Made by a program: the position numbers and the translations under genes
Source of the DNA: Chitinimonas prasina
Lineage (GTDB): Bacteria > Pseudomonadota > Gammaproteobacteria > Burkholderiales > Chitinimonadaceae
Assembly: GCF_030160395.1 (NCBI RefSeq)
Contig: NZ_BSOG01000003.1
Coordinates: 1-64,000, forward strand
Reading direction: 5' to 3'
DNA length: 64,000 nt
Notes under the pieces: generated by a model
What the model saw: the letters and a program-made list of their open reading frames with translations, nothing else
What the model was told of the DNA's origin: nothing
The model's database searches: none
Shown here: positions 8,418-18,500 of the stretch, piece after piece
Layout: each line of letters starts with the position of its first letter
Position numbering within the stretch: position 1 is the stretch's first letter

Positions 8418-10349
8418 TTAGAAGAGGATGGGTATATTGGGCTGCGCACCGCCGGGCTCGCCCTTGAGCAGGCCCTTGCTGGCTGGCTGATGGAAGCTGT
8501 CCAATGGCGGTTGCCCCGCATAGCGGGCCAGGGCCATGCGGTTGGCTTCGGCCAGTGATGGGGTGGTGGGGGTGTTATGCGCCGTGCGCATGTCGAGGAG
8601 GTAGGACTGGCGGGTGTGCAGCACATGATCGATGCCGCGCCGCACGGCAGCCCGGACGTGCTCGGGCAGGTGCACCACCTCGCCGCCCAGCTCGCCCAGC
8701 GCCTTGGCCATGCCGACGAAATCGGGGGCAGGGCCGCGGATGCGCAGGTAGTCCGGGTTGTCGGTCTTGGGCGTCCAACCATAGCCCGGTGCCGAGCCAT
8801 AGGCCTGGATAACCTGCTGCAGCCCTAGCTGTAGCGTGTGGTACTCGTGGTTGTTGGTGATGATGTAGAGCACGCCCAACTGGCGATGCGCTGCCGTCCA
8901 CCAGGTTTGCGGATAGAACAGCGAGGAGCCATCGCCGGTAGCCGATACCACCAGCTGGGTCTCGATATCCTGCCAGCCGTGCTGCTCCAGCTTGATGCCC
9001 AACGTGGCGGGCATGGACCAGCCCAGGGAGCCGCCGCCCACGCAGTAGTAGCTGATGGGCGCACCCCCCTCGGTGCCAAAGGGCAGCAGGTACTGGAACG
9101 GCGCTGGATCGGATACTGCCTCGTGGACGTAGACAAACTTCTTGTCCAGGCCGCGTTCGCCTATCTCCTGCCGCAGAGCGTCGGCAATCACCACGGCCCA
9201 GATTTCCTTCTGCTGCATGGCCTGGGCCAGGTATTGATCCCACGATACCCGCCTTGCGGCATCCAGCTCGCGCAGGTGTTGATTGCGCTGTGTGGCGGCG
9301 GCTGGTGCCTGCTGGGCGATCAGCGCGTTGATCAGGGGCAGGGTGGCCTTGATATCGCCCAGGATGGCGGCCTCGCCGTAGTAGTTCTTGCCTATGTCCC
9401 AGGTGTTGTTGGTGAGGTAGACCTGCCGCACATGGGGGGGTATCAGCGCCCCCTGGATGTATTTGAACACCGTGATCTGAGCCTGGTTGCTGAATCCGCA
9501 GAGGAAGGCCACATCGTGGCCTTCGAATACCTGCTGCATGGCTTGCTGGCTGCCCGGTAGCTCACCCTGCCAGTGGTAGTCGTTATTGGGAAAGTTGGCC
9601 ACGCTGCTGAAGGTCTGCAGCAATACCGGCGCGCCGATCAGCTCGGCCAGCTGTTGCATCTCGGGCCAGGCATTGGCATAGCCCACGGCATCGCCACCCA
9701 CGATAAGGGGATTCCTGGCCTCGGCCAGCAGGGTGGCCACCTGGCGTATGGTCTCCGGGTCGCCGGTAAAGTGCGGCGAGATGCGGGTGACACCGGGCAC
9801 GCGGTCATGGTCGCCGATGCGGCGCATGGTGAATTCCCAGGGGATGGCCACGAACACCGGGCCGTTCGGGGGGGCCATGGCCTCCTTGAAGGCCCGCTGC
9901 AGCACCATGGGCAGTTCTTCCGGCGTACGGACTTCGTGTGCCCATTTGGTGTATTGCTTGGCCAGGTCCACCAGGTTGGAGGCCAGCAAGGGCTCCTGCG
10001 TGACCAGCTCGTTCTGCTGCTGGCAGCAGAGTATGACCAGCGGCACCTGCGAGCGCGCAGCATTGAACAGGTTGCCTATGCTGTGGGCGATGCCAGGGGT
10101 GACGTGCACCACCATCACGCCGGGTTTGCCTGTCATGCGGGCCGAACCCATGGCAGCACCAATGGCAATGTTCTCGTGCAGGCACTCGATGTACTCGACC
10201 TCGTTCTCGGGGTAGGCGGTGCCGTCGATGATGGGGATTTCATTGGTGCCTGGCACGCCAAAAATGTAGTGGATGCCCAGCTCACTCAAGATATCGAACA
10301 CATAGTCCCTGGCCCAGCGGGGCTGGCCAGCTGTTGTTGCCGTTGCCAT
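8418..10349 (-). CDS. Thiamine-diphosphate-dependent decarboxylase/lyase
   Basis: This 643-residue protein has the three-domain layout of the acetolactate synthase / benzoylformate decarboxylase superfamily. The N-terminal PYR domain has FGVPGTNEIP, the cofactor-activating glutamate E59 in CLHENIAIG, and HVTPGIAHSIGNLFNAARSQ. A central domain follows, and the C-terminal PP domain has the ThDP/Mg motif GDGSS...ITNN from about residue 472. Enzymes of this class decarboxylate 2-oxo acids or join two carbonyl compounds. It is longer than benzoylformate decarboxylase (528 residues). GGAGG lies four bases before the ATG. The next gene is an FAD amine oxidase, which could supply the 2-oxo acid from an amino acid. 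The exact reaction is unknown. Confidence 0.82.
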   Translation of the reverse strand: MATATTAGQPRWARDYVFDILSELGIHYIFGVPGTNEIPIIDGTAYPENEVEYIECLHENIAIGAAMGSARMTGKPGVMVVHVTPGIAHSIGNLFNAARSQVPLVILCCQQQNELVTQEPLLASNLVDLAKQYTKWAHEVRTPEELPMVLQRAFKEAMAPPNGPVFVAIPWEFTMRRIGDHDRVPGVTRISPHFTGDPETIRQVATLLAEARNPLIVGGDAVGYANAWPEMQQLAELIGAPVLLQTFSSVANFPNNDYHWQGELPGSQQAMQQVFEGHDVAFLCGFSNQAQITVFKYIQGALIPPHVRQVYLTNNTWDIGKNYYGEAAILGDIKATLPLINALIAQQAPAAATQRNQHLRELDAARRVSWDQYLAQAMQQKEIWAVVIADALRQEIGERGLDKKFVYVHEAVSDPAPFQYLLPFGTEGGAPISYYCVGGGSLGWSMPATLGIKLEQHGWQDIETQLVVSATGDGSSLFYPQTWWTAAHRQLGVLYIITNNHEYHTLQLGLQQVIQAYGSAPGYGWTPKTDNPDYLRIRGPAPDFVGMAKALGELGGEVVHLPEHVRAAVRRGIDHVLHTRQSYLLDMRTAHNTPTTPSLAEANRMALARYAGQPPLDSFHQPASKGLLKGEPGGAQPNIPILF

Positions 10350-10459
10350 ACATCCTCCGTTTGCTTGTATTGCTTATCGGGCCGTCAGCCCGTGGGGAGT
10401 CCGCCTGTGGCCGGTGCCGCGTGCGGGCGAACGGTCTTGCTGCCGTTCGTGTCAGTCTG

Positions 10460-10512
10460 AGAGCCTGTTCACGATTTTTCACCCCGGGGCGAAAAGATCG
10501 TAAACAGGCTCT
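10460..10512. repeat. Dispersed palindromic repeat, copy A
   Basis: Arms AGAGCCTGTTCACGATTTTTC (10460-10480) and 10491-10512 are near-perfect inverted repeats around a 10-base GC-rich centre. Related arms occur at 22591-22617 and 62663-62727, so this is a dispersed REP-like element. It sits about 110 bases upstream of the ThDP enzyme gene start. Confidence 0.8.
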
Positions 10513-10728
10513 GAGTGGGCGTGGCCCGGCAAGGAGGCGTAAGGCAGGAGAATGCGTGATGGCCTGACGTGGCCGATGTGACCGGACCATGGCAGGGGTC
10601 AGGATTCCTCGCTCCTTGTTGACCTCTATGGGTCGCTTTCATGCCATCTCGGTCTGTCTCGGCCCAGGCGGGCAGGGCAGATTGCGGATGCCATGCAATA
10701 GCTTTAGCACAAGGCGGGTTGGCTACCT

Positions 10729-10816
10729 TCATTCAAATGGGGGAGGTATAGCAGGGTCACCAGCTGGTGGGCATGGCCGGCGGGCGGAATAAATCCAGTG
10801 TCCCCCATATGAATGA
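10729..10816. repeat. Long inverted repeat, 16-bp arms
   Basis: TCATTCAAATGGGGGA (10729-10744) and its complement at 10801-10816 match at 15 of 16 positions around a 56-base centre that itself contains the palindrome CACCAGCTGGTG. It lies in the divergent intergenic region, 165 bases before the beta-barrel gene. It could be a paired operator or a structured leader or mini-element; it is unlike the other repeats in the window. Confidence 0.7.
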
Positions 10817-10981
10817 TGCGTGGCGCTCGGTCATCCCATAGAACGGAGCTAGCCATCCCGATCTGGCCTGCGCCGGCCCTTTTGCCATCGCCATGTGGCG
10901 AGTGGTGTGTCCGGCAACAAGCAAGAAAAAGCACGACATTCATGTACGTGCCTACTTAACCGTCACTGGAGGAATACCATC

Positions 10982-11824
10982 GTGAATCAAGCCCGTCCCC
11001 CCGTTCAATTGATGCGCGCCAGCCTGCCATCGACCGCCACCGCCTCGCCCTTGGGCCTGCTCAAGAATCTTGCCGGCAGCTGGATAGGTAGCGGCTTCAA
11101 CCTGATTGCACTGCCCAACAAGCAAAATGGCGGCATTTTCAGGCTGATGCTGAATGCCACCCATGAAGTACTGGACTTTTCACCCATCGGTGCGCCTGTC
11201 CCTAACCGTGGTTCGCTGCAGGACGATATCTTCCTGACCGGCTTGACCTATCTGCAGCGGGTCAGCGACAAACAGAGCCATGCTGCCCTGCATATCGAGC
11301 CCGGCATCTGGCTGAACGTCCCGCCCACCAGCGACCCGTCGGCGCCGGCAACCATCGTGCGCCAATCCACCATTCCGCACGGCGATTCATTGCTGGCCCA
11401 GGGCACGGCGTTCGAGGTTAACGGCGGCCCGCAGATTGCACCGGTCAGCTCCACTCCCACGGGGCCTGGCACCGGCCAGCTTGGTTATCTGGACCCCTAC
11501 CTGCATTCCAACCTGCCCCCCGGCATTACCCAGGCCATGGTGGGCAATCCCAACCAGTTGCTGGTGGATGCCATACAGGGACAGAACATCATCAATACCG
11601 TGGTGCTGGAGATATCCACCACACCGGTGGGCGGTATCGTCAATATTCCCTTCATCACCCAGAATGCCAATGCTACCAAGCTGGACGCCATTTTCTGGAT
11701 AGAGACAGTGGAGCTGCCCGACGGGGAGCAGTTCATGCAGCTGCAATACACCCAGACCGTGATACTTAATTTTGACGGCATAGACTGGCCGCATATCTCG
11801 GTGGCTACCATGGTGAAGCAGTAA
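10982..11824 (+). CDS. Lipocalin/nitrobindin-like beta-barrel protein, possible heme binding
   Basis: The 280-residue protein begins, after 20 residues, with SPLGLLKNLAGSWIGSGFNLIAL, which resembles the first strand of heme-binding beta-barrels of the THAP4/nitrobindin group, and it contains ALHIEPGIWLNVPPT, similar to the lHxExGxxR segment of that group. It is nearly twice the length of nitrobindin, so the match is partial and the heme ligand cannot be assigned. Predicted strands dominate; no signal peptide or membrane segment is seen. GGAGG eight bases before GTG 10982 fixes the start. It is divergent from the ThDP enzyme/oxidase pair across 632 bp and may belong to the same functional block. 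Confidence in a barrel fold is moderate, in heme binding low. Confidence 0.55.
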   Translation: MNQARPPVQLMRASLPSTATASPLGLLKNLAGSWIGSGFNLIALPNKQNGGIFRLMLNATHEVLDFSPIGAPVPNRGSLQDDIFLTGLTYLQRVSDKQSHAALHIEPGIWLNVPPTSDPSAPATIVRQSTIPHGDSLLAQGTAFEVNGGPQIAPVSSTPTGPGTGQLGYLDPYLHSNLPPGITQAMVGNPNQLLVDAIQGQNIINTVVLEISTTPVGGIVNIPFITQNANATKLDAIFWIETVELPDGEQFMQLQYTQTVILNFDGIDWPHISVATMVKQ

Positions 11825-11988
11825 CGTAGGCCTGCATCCTGGCGGGGCGGCTTGGGCCGCTCTACCGGGGTGCAGGGGCTGTGTTGAGCGTTCGCAACAG
11901 CCAGATGTCTGGCGCCGACAATATGTCGACCCTTCTATTTTCTTCCATGTACGCTTGTCACCGCCCCTACTGACGAAGAGAGCCCACC

Positions 11989-12570
11989 ATGTACACCCTG
12001 CGCACTACCGTTGCGTCCCTGCTGCTGCTGACCTGCGTCGGCGCCCAGGCCGCAGGCCCCATGCGGCCCGATCCCGCCAAAGTCATCCCTGCCCAGCAGG
12101 CTGCCATGGCCAAGCTGGCCTTTATGGATGGCAGTTGGCGTGGCACTGCCTGGACCCTGTTGCCCTCGGGCGAGAAGCTCACAGTTACACAGACCGAGCG
12201 TGTCGGGCCGTTTCTGGATGGGTCGGTCAAGGTGGTGGAAGGGCGTGGCTACCAAGCGGACGGCAAGGTGGGCTTCAACGCCTTTGGCACGATCTCCTAC
12301 AACCCCGGCAGCAATGCCTACACAATGCACTCCTACGCCATGGGCAATGTCGGTGATTTTGCGCTGACCCCCACAGAGCAGGGCTTTGTTTGGGAAGTCC
12401 CCGCGGGGCCCATGACCATACGCTACACGGCCACCATCAAGGACGGTAGCTGGAAGGAAGTCGGCGATCGGCTGATGCCGGGCAAGGATCCTGTGCGTTT
12501 CTTTGAAATGGATCTCAAGCGCATTGGCGATACCGATTGGCCTGCTGCTGGGGCTATCCCACCCAAGTAA
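11989..12570 (+). CDS. Exported DUF1579-like protein
   Basis: The 193-residue protein has a clear signal peptide (TLRTTVASLLLLTCVGAQA, probable cleavage after AQA). The mature part has FMDGSWRGTAWTL, then repeated beta strands with GYQADGKVGFNAFGTISYNP and EVPAGPMTIRYTATIKDGSW, which fits a secreted lipocalin-like DUF1579 barrel. It is therefore probably periplasmic. The purine-rich AAGAGAG before the ATG is a modest ribosome site. It follows the beta-barrel gene by 164 bases on the same strand and converges on the cation ATPase gene. Function is unknown. Confidence 0.7.
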   Translation: MYTLRTTVASLLLLTCVGAQAAGPMRPDPAKVIPAQQAAMAKLAFMDGSWRGTAWTLLPSGEKLTVTQTERVGPFLDGSVKVVEGRGYQADGKVGFNAFGTISYNPGSNAYTMHSYAMGNVGDFALTPTEQGFVWEVPAGPMTIRYTATIKDGSWKEVGDRLMPGKDPVRFFEMDLKRIGDTDWPAAGAIPPK

Positions 12571-12593
12571 GCGCTGCGGCAGGCGATGCCGTA

Positions 12594-15266
12594 TCAGATG
12601 TCGCTACCCCTGGGGCGCGTCAGTGCTTTTTCCAGTTCGATCAGGACACTGCTGCCTGCGGCAAAGGCCGTGATGGTGAGCCACCACTGAGCGCTGATGG
12701 GGGCGGTCTGGAAGGCGTTGTTGAAGGCGGGGGCGTAGGTGAAGGCCAACTGCAGCAGCAGCATGGCCGCACTGCCCATCCATACCCACTGATTGGAGAA
12801 CCAGCCATTGGCCCAGCAGGGCTGGCTCAGGGTGCGGCAGTTAAACAGGTAGAGTATTTCCATCAGCACAAACACATTGGCCGCGATGGTGCGTGCTTCG
12901 GCCAGCGTACTGCCTTGCCGCAGCGCCAGCTCGAACAGGCTGAATGCCCCGACGAGCATCAGCAGGCTCACCAGCACGATGCGTCGCAGCAGGGTTGGGC
13001 TCAGCAAGGGCGCCGAGGGGGAGCGCGGCGGCTGTTGCATCATGTCGTGCCGGGGTGGCTCGAAGGCCAGCATCATGCCCAGCAGCACGGCCGTAGTCAT
13101 GTTGATCCAGAGGATTTGCAGGGGCGTGATCGGAAGGGTTACCCCGGCAAGTATGGCCGCCAGTATCACCAGACCCTCTCCGGCGTTCGTGGGTAGGGTC
13201 CAGACGATGAATTTGAGCAGATTGTCGTAGATGCCACGGCCTTCTTCGATGGCAGCTTCGATGGTGCTGAAGTTGTCGTCGGTCAGCACCATGGCGGCCG
13301 CCTCGCGGGCCACGGCGGTGCCGCCCAGGCCCATGGCCACACCTATATCGGCCTGTTTGAGCGCGGGGGCATCATTGACGCCATCGCCGGTCATGGCGAC
13401 TACTTCGCCATTGGCTTGCAGCGCCTGTACCAGCCGGAACTTCTGTTCAGGTTCCACCCGGGCGAACACATCGAAATCCCGCGCCACCGTACAGAGGGCG
13501 GCATCGTCCAACTGGGCCAACTCCTGCCCGGTCCAGGCCCTGGTGTCACTGCTGGTAATGCCTAACTGGCAGGCTATGGCGAGGGCGGTGCCGGGGTGGT
13601 CGCCGGTAATCATCTTTACCCTGATACCGGCGTTGTGGCAGGCCGTAATGGATGCCCGTACCTGAGGTCGAGGCGGGTCTATCATCCCCATCAGGCCGAG
13701 GAACACCAGGTCGGCACCCAGGCAGTCGTGATCGAGTATCCGGTTGGCCGCCAGGGTGGAGCGCGTCAGGGCCAATACCCGCAGGCCGGCTGCCGCCATC
13801 TGCGCGGTAGCCTGGTGGATGACCGCTGGCGCCAGCGGTATGGGTTGGCCATCAGCATTCAGCATGGCGCTGCAGGCGGGCAGCAGTTTTTCCACCGCAC
13901 CTTTGGCATAGAGCAGGCGCTCGCCCTCGATCTCGTGCAGGGTGACCATGTATTGCCGGTTGGGGTCGAATGGCAACTCGTCCAGCCGGGGAAAGACGCT
14001 GTAGAGCGTGTCGCAGTCCAGCCCGGCCTTGCTGGCCGCAACCAGCAGGGCGCCCTCGGTGGGGTCGCCCAGCAGCGTCCATTGTCTCGCTGTGGGCAGC
14101 AGCTTGGCGTCGTTGCACAGCACGCCGGCCATCAGTGTTTCACGCAGTGGCGGCGTGATCTCGGCGGGCTGCATGGCTGTTGTTATCTGGCCGACCGGAT
14201 CGTAACCCAGCCCGCTCACCCTATAGCTTGTCCCGCCAGACCAGATGGCCTGTACGGTCATGGCATTCTCGGTGAGGGTGCCGGTCTTGTCAGAGCAGAT
14301 GACTGTGGTGCTGCCCAGGGTTTCGACGGCAGGCAGCTTGCGGATGATGGCGCGGCGCCGGGACATGCGTGCTACGCCGATGGCGAGCGTTATCGTCACG
14401 GCAGCAGGCAAGCCCTCTGGGATGGCGCCCACTGCCAAGGCCACGGCGGCCATGAACATATTGAAGGCGCTTTCGCCGCGCCAGATACCCACGGCAAAGG
14501 TCAGGGCCGCCAGCGCCAGGATGGCGACCAGCAGATAGCGGGTGAATACCGTCAGCTTGCGGGTGAGTGGTGTGGCCAGCTCGGCCGCTCCGGCAATCAG
14601 GCCCGATACCTTGCCCGCCTCGGTGTGATCGCCGGTTGCCGTGACCACACCGCTGCCTTGCCCCGCCACGACCAGGGTGCCGGCATAGGCCATATTGCGT
14701 CGGTCACCCAGCACGGTTTCGGCGGGTAGGGCTTGAGCGTGTTTGTCTACCGGCGTGGATTCCCCGGTCAGTGCCGCTTCGGAAGTACGCAGGGACTTGC
14801 CCGTGCACAGCCGAAGATCTGCCGGCACCTTGTCGCCCGCCGCCAATACCACCACATCGCCGGGCACCAGATGGGCGGCATCCAGCCGCTGCCGACTGCC
14901 ACCCCGCATCACGGTGGCCTCCATGGTCATGGAGCGGGCCAGCGCGGCCAGCGCGGCTTCGGCCTTGCCTTCCTGGATATAGCCCACCAGCGCGTTGATC
15001 AGCACCACGCCAAGGATCACGCTGGCATCGACTGTTTCGCCCAGCCAGGCGGTGACGGCGCCCGCGACGATCAGCACCAGTATCAAGGGCTGCAGCAACT
15101 GCGACAGGAAACGCGCGAGCCCGCTACGTGTGGGTGGCGCGCTGGGCCGATTGCGACCGTGCTTCTGCAGTCTGGCCGCGGCTTCTGCCTCATCCAGGCC
15201 TTGCTGGGCGTCCACCTCAAAGTGGGCCGCAACATGGGGCGGCTCCATGGCATGCCAGGGGTGCAT
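12594..15266 (-). CDS. P2-type cation-transporting ATPase
   Basis: The 890-residue ATPase has the full SERCA/PMCA-like order: an N-terminal cation-ATPase domain, the actuator motif LTGESTPVDKH, membrane helix M4 with AIPEGLP, the phosphorylated aspartate D326 in SDKTGTLTEN, the hinge TGDGVNDAPALKQADIGVAMG, and C-terminal helices. M5 keeps the Asn and Glu of TNAGEGLVIL, but M6 reads ILWINMTTA where Ca2+ pumps have NxxTD, so the Asp that binds both calcium ions in SERCA is alanine. Ca2+ transport is therefore doubtful; another cation is possible. GGAGGAG eight bases before ATG 15266 fixes the start and excludes 31 upstream codons. The gene stands alone. Confidence 0.9.
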   Translation of the reverse strand: MHPWHAMEPPHVAAHFEVDAQQGLDEAEAAARLQKHGRNRPSAPPTRSGLARFLSQLLQPLILVLIVAGAVTAWLGETVDASVILGVVLINALVGYIQEGKAEAALAALARSMTMEATVMRGGSRQRLDAAHLVPGDVVVLAAGDKVPADLRLCTGKSLRTSEAALTGESTPVDKHAQALPAETVLGDRRNMAYAGTLVVAGQGSGVVTATGDHTEAGKVSGLIAGAAELATPLTRKLTVFTRYLLVAILALAALTFAVGIWRGESAFNMFMAAVALAVGAIPEGLPAAVTITLAIGVARMSRRRAIIRKLPAVETLGSTTVICSDKTGTLTENAMTVQAIWSGGTSYRVSGLGYDPVGQITTAMQPAEITPPLRETLMAGVLCNDAKLLPTARQWTLLGDPTEGALLVAASKAGLDCDTLYSVFPRLDELPFDPNRQYMVTLHEIEGERLLYAKGAVEKLLPACSAMLNADGQPIPLAPAVIHQATAQMAAAGLRVLALTRSTLAANRILDHDCLGADLVFLGLMGMIDPPRPQVRASITACHNAGIRVKMITGDHPGTALAIACQLGITSSDTRAWTGQELAQLDDAALCTVARDFDVFARVEPEQKFRLVQALQANGEVVAMTGDGVNDAPALKQADIGVAMGLGGTAVAREAAAMVLTDDNFSTIEAAIEEGRGIYDNLLKFIVWTLPTNAGEGLVILAAILAGVTLPITPLQILWINMTTAVLLGMMLAFEPPRHDMMQQPPRSPSAPLLSPTLLRRIVLVSLLMLVGAFSLFELALRQGSTLAEARTIAANVFVLMEILYLFNCRTLSQPCWANGWFSNQWVWMGSAAMLLLQLAFTYAPAFNNAFQTAPISAQWWLTITAFAAGSSVLIELEKALTRPRGSDI

Positions 15267-15588
15267 TCGGCTTACTCCTCCCACAGATCGAACGAATCGT
15301 GTTCTGGTTATGACCGTAATGTAGTGCTCGGCGTCAAATGTTGCATTGCGCCATATCAAGGCTGGTGCGGGTATAGCGGCGCACCATGCGGGTTAGCGAC
15401 GGGGCGAGCGAGGGGTTGGCCGGTGATCGCTCCATTTGTCGGCTGGCTGGCAAAGCCGCTCGCCGCCTGCCAAGGTTGAGTATGCACAGCCGTCGGGCCC
15501 AGGGCGGGCATGCCCAAGGCGGGCCCGGCATCCATCTGCCAGGGGTACACCGGTTGACTTCAAGGCAGAGGTATCGAGGAGCCCCGTG
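15267..15588. other. Divergent intergenic region between the ATPase and the GGDEF-EAL gene
   Basis: About 320 bp holding the ribosome sites of both divergent genes (GGAGGAG on the minus strand, GAGGAG at 15576 on the plus strand). A minus-strand TTGACG lies near 15333, but no good -10 box follows at the right spacing. No gene is seen. Confidence 0.4.
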
Positions 15589-18500
15589 ATGAGCCCTGCC
15601 TTGCGGCAAGACCTGCTGACGCTGACATTGCCTTTGTTTCTGCTGTACTTTGTGCTGTCCAGCCTGTGTGTCGGTCTGTTCAAGTTATCGGGTGGGATAG
15701 CCGGTCTCTGGCTGCCCAATGCGCTGGGCATAGTTGCCTTGCTGCACTTCCCAGGCAAATGGAGCCTGATACTGCCACCGGTAGCGCTGGCCAACCTGCT
15801 GGCCAACCTGGCTTTCGGCGCATCCCTGCAGTTGACCCTGTTCTTTGTCGCCGCCAATCTGGTGGAGATACTGATAGGTTACTGGGCACTGCGGGTACAT
15901 AACATCAGTACCGCCTTCGACAGCGATATGTCATCGACCGTACGGGTACTGTGGGCCGGCGTATTCATGCCGCCGCTGTTGGCGTCAGTGATCGGTGCGG
16001 CGGCATTTGGTACTGGCGAATTGGCCACCTTCCAGCATAACTGGTTGCGCTGGTATGTTAGCGACACCATCGGCCTGCTGGTGATGCTGCCCTTGCTGCT
16101 CAATAGCAGCCGCGAAGCCTGGCGCAATCACCTGGCGGGTCGCCAGAGCGGCGATGTGGTGATGCTGCTGGCGTTGACCATGGGCACGGCCTATTTTTCC
16201 CTGGTCCATCTGCCCTATCCCTTTGCCTACATCATGCTGCCCTTGCTGCTGGTGGCCTTGCGCCTCAGCGTATTCGGCACGGCCCTGATAGGTGGCGTCA
16301 ACGCCTTGTTCATCCTCACCCTGATCGGGCTGGACTGGCTCTCGCCAGCTGGTGCGCGCGAGGCCAGCACTCCCCTGCACCACCTGCCTATCGCCCTGAC
16401 GCTGGTACCTGCCTACTTCCTGGCCGTGGTTATCGAGCAACTGCGCGCCAGCCGCGCCCAGGCCGCCATCAGCGAGGCCCGTTTCCGTGGAGCCATGGAG
16501 TTCTCCGCCATTGGCATGGCGCTGGTTTCGCTGGAAGGCCATTGGCTCAAGGTCAACCCGACGCTGTGCGGCTGGCTGGGTTACACCGAGCAGGAACTGG
16601 CCACGATGCGCTTTCAGGATGTGACCTACCCGGACGACCTGCAGGACGATCTGGATCTGGTGCATGACATCCTGAGCGGCCGTATCAATACCTACAAGAT
16701 GGAGAAGCGCTACATCTGCAGGAATGGCCGGGTGCTGTGGGTGGAGCTGGCGGTGTCGGTGGTACGCGATGAAGCGGGTACGCCACTGTATTTTGTCTCG
16801 CAGATCGAGAACATAGACCAGCGCAAGCGGGCCGAGGAAGCGCTACAACTAGACAGGGCCAGGCTGGAGCAGCTGGCGCAGGGCAACGGCCTGGGGCAAT
16901 GGTCGTGGGATGCCGAGCGCGGTTTGCTATGGGATGGCCGGATGCATGCCCTGCATGCGGTGACGGAAGCGAACTTCCGGCCTGCGCTGAAGACCTGGGC
17001 CTACTTGATGCACCCGCTGGACGGGGAGGGCTTTGAGCATGCGGTGCGGTTTGCCGCCAACGGCGAGACGCAGCTGGATGTGGAAGTAAGGGTGGTGCTG
17101 CCCAGAGGCGATATGCGGCATCTGCGTGTTGCCGCCAAGCTGCTGCCTGGTCGGCCAGGCTCGCCTGCGCAGTTGCTGGGGTCCTGCTGTGATATGACTG
17201 ATGCCCGCCGCGCCAAGGAGATGCTGTTCCAGGCCCAGGAGCGGCTGCAAACCACCATAGCTGCCATCAGTGATGCCGTGTTGCTGACCGATGCCCTGTG
17301 TACGGTCTCGTATATGAACCCGGCGGCCGAGGCCATGACGGGCTGGACTTTGGCCATGGCCAAAGGCGTGCCCTATGAGCAGGTATTCCGGGCGCTGCAC
17401 AGCGAAACCGGCGAGCCTGTCGGCAGCCCTATCAAGCTGAGTCTGCAGCAGATGCACGGCTTTTGCCGTGACGAGGGGGTGACGCTGATCAGCAAAACAG
17501 GCGAGCGCTACGAGATACGGCATACCGCCGCCCCGGTGCGCGCCAGCAACGGCGAAGTGACCGGCGCTGTGCTGGTCTGGCACGATCAGACCAGCAGCCA
17601 CAAGCTGCAGAAGGAACTCAGCTTCAGTGCCACCCATGATGCGCTTACTGGCGTGTATAACCGCGCCCGCTTCGAGCAGGAGCTGCAGCGTGCGGTTGTC
17701 AATGCCGGCGAGCGCAACTGCCAGCATGCCCTGTGCTTTATCGATATCGATCACTTCAAGGTGGTCAACGATTCGGCTGGCCATGCCGCAGGTGACATGC
17801 TGTTGCGCGAACTGGCCCTGCTGCTGATGGAGCAGGTGCGCAACTCCGACACCATAGCCCGCATAGGCGGCGATGAATTTGCCCTGCTGTTGCTGAACTG
17901 CGATCTGGGCAAGGCGCAGGAGATGGGCAACAAGATCATTCAAGCCGTCACCAGCCTGCGCTTCCCATGGGAGGGGCATGTCTATGTGGTGGGTGCCAGC
18001 ATAGGGATCGCTCCCATCCTGCCGTCCACCCAGGGCACCGGCGAGATCATGGGCCAGGCCGACGTGGCCTGCTACGCTGCTCAGCAGGCCGGTGGCAACC
18101 GGGTGTCGCTGTATTACGCCGGCCAGGACGATGTCAAACGGCAGCACCACGAGATACTGCTGGCCAGCGGCCTGCGGGAGGCACTGGAGAAGCACCGGTT
18201 TACCCTCTACGCCCAGGAGATCGTGCCCACGGCCAGCCATGCCGATTTTCATCGCCACTTCGAGCTGCTGTTGCGCATGTACGACCACGACGGCGGCCTG
18301 ATGTCGCCCGGCGTGTTCATCCCGGCGGCAGAGCGTTTTGGCCTGATGGGCAGCATAGACCGCTGGGTGATACAGGAAGTGCTGGGCAATCTGGGCCCGG
18401 CGCTGGCAGCGCACTCGCATGTGTCGGTGGGTATCAACCTGTCGGCCAACTCTTTCAACGATGCGCAGTTCCTGCCCTATCTGCTGCAGCAGATAGCCCA

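Noticed and set aside
6769-10349. A violacein- or rebeccamycin-type cluster, because the oxidase is a distant relative of VioA/RebO.
   Set aside because: No VioB/RebD, VioE or monooxygenase genes are present, and the partner is a ThDP enzyme.
10350-10981. Small frames in the gap (for example 10704-10943 minus).
   Set aside because: No ribosome site or family resemblance; they cross the inverted-repeat element.
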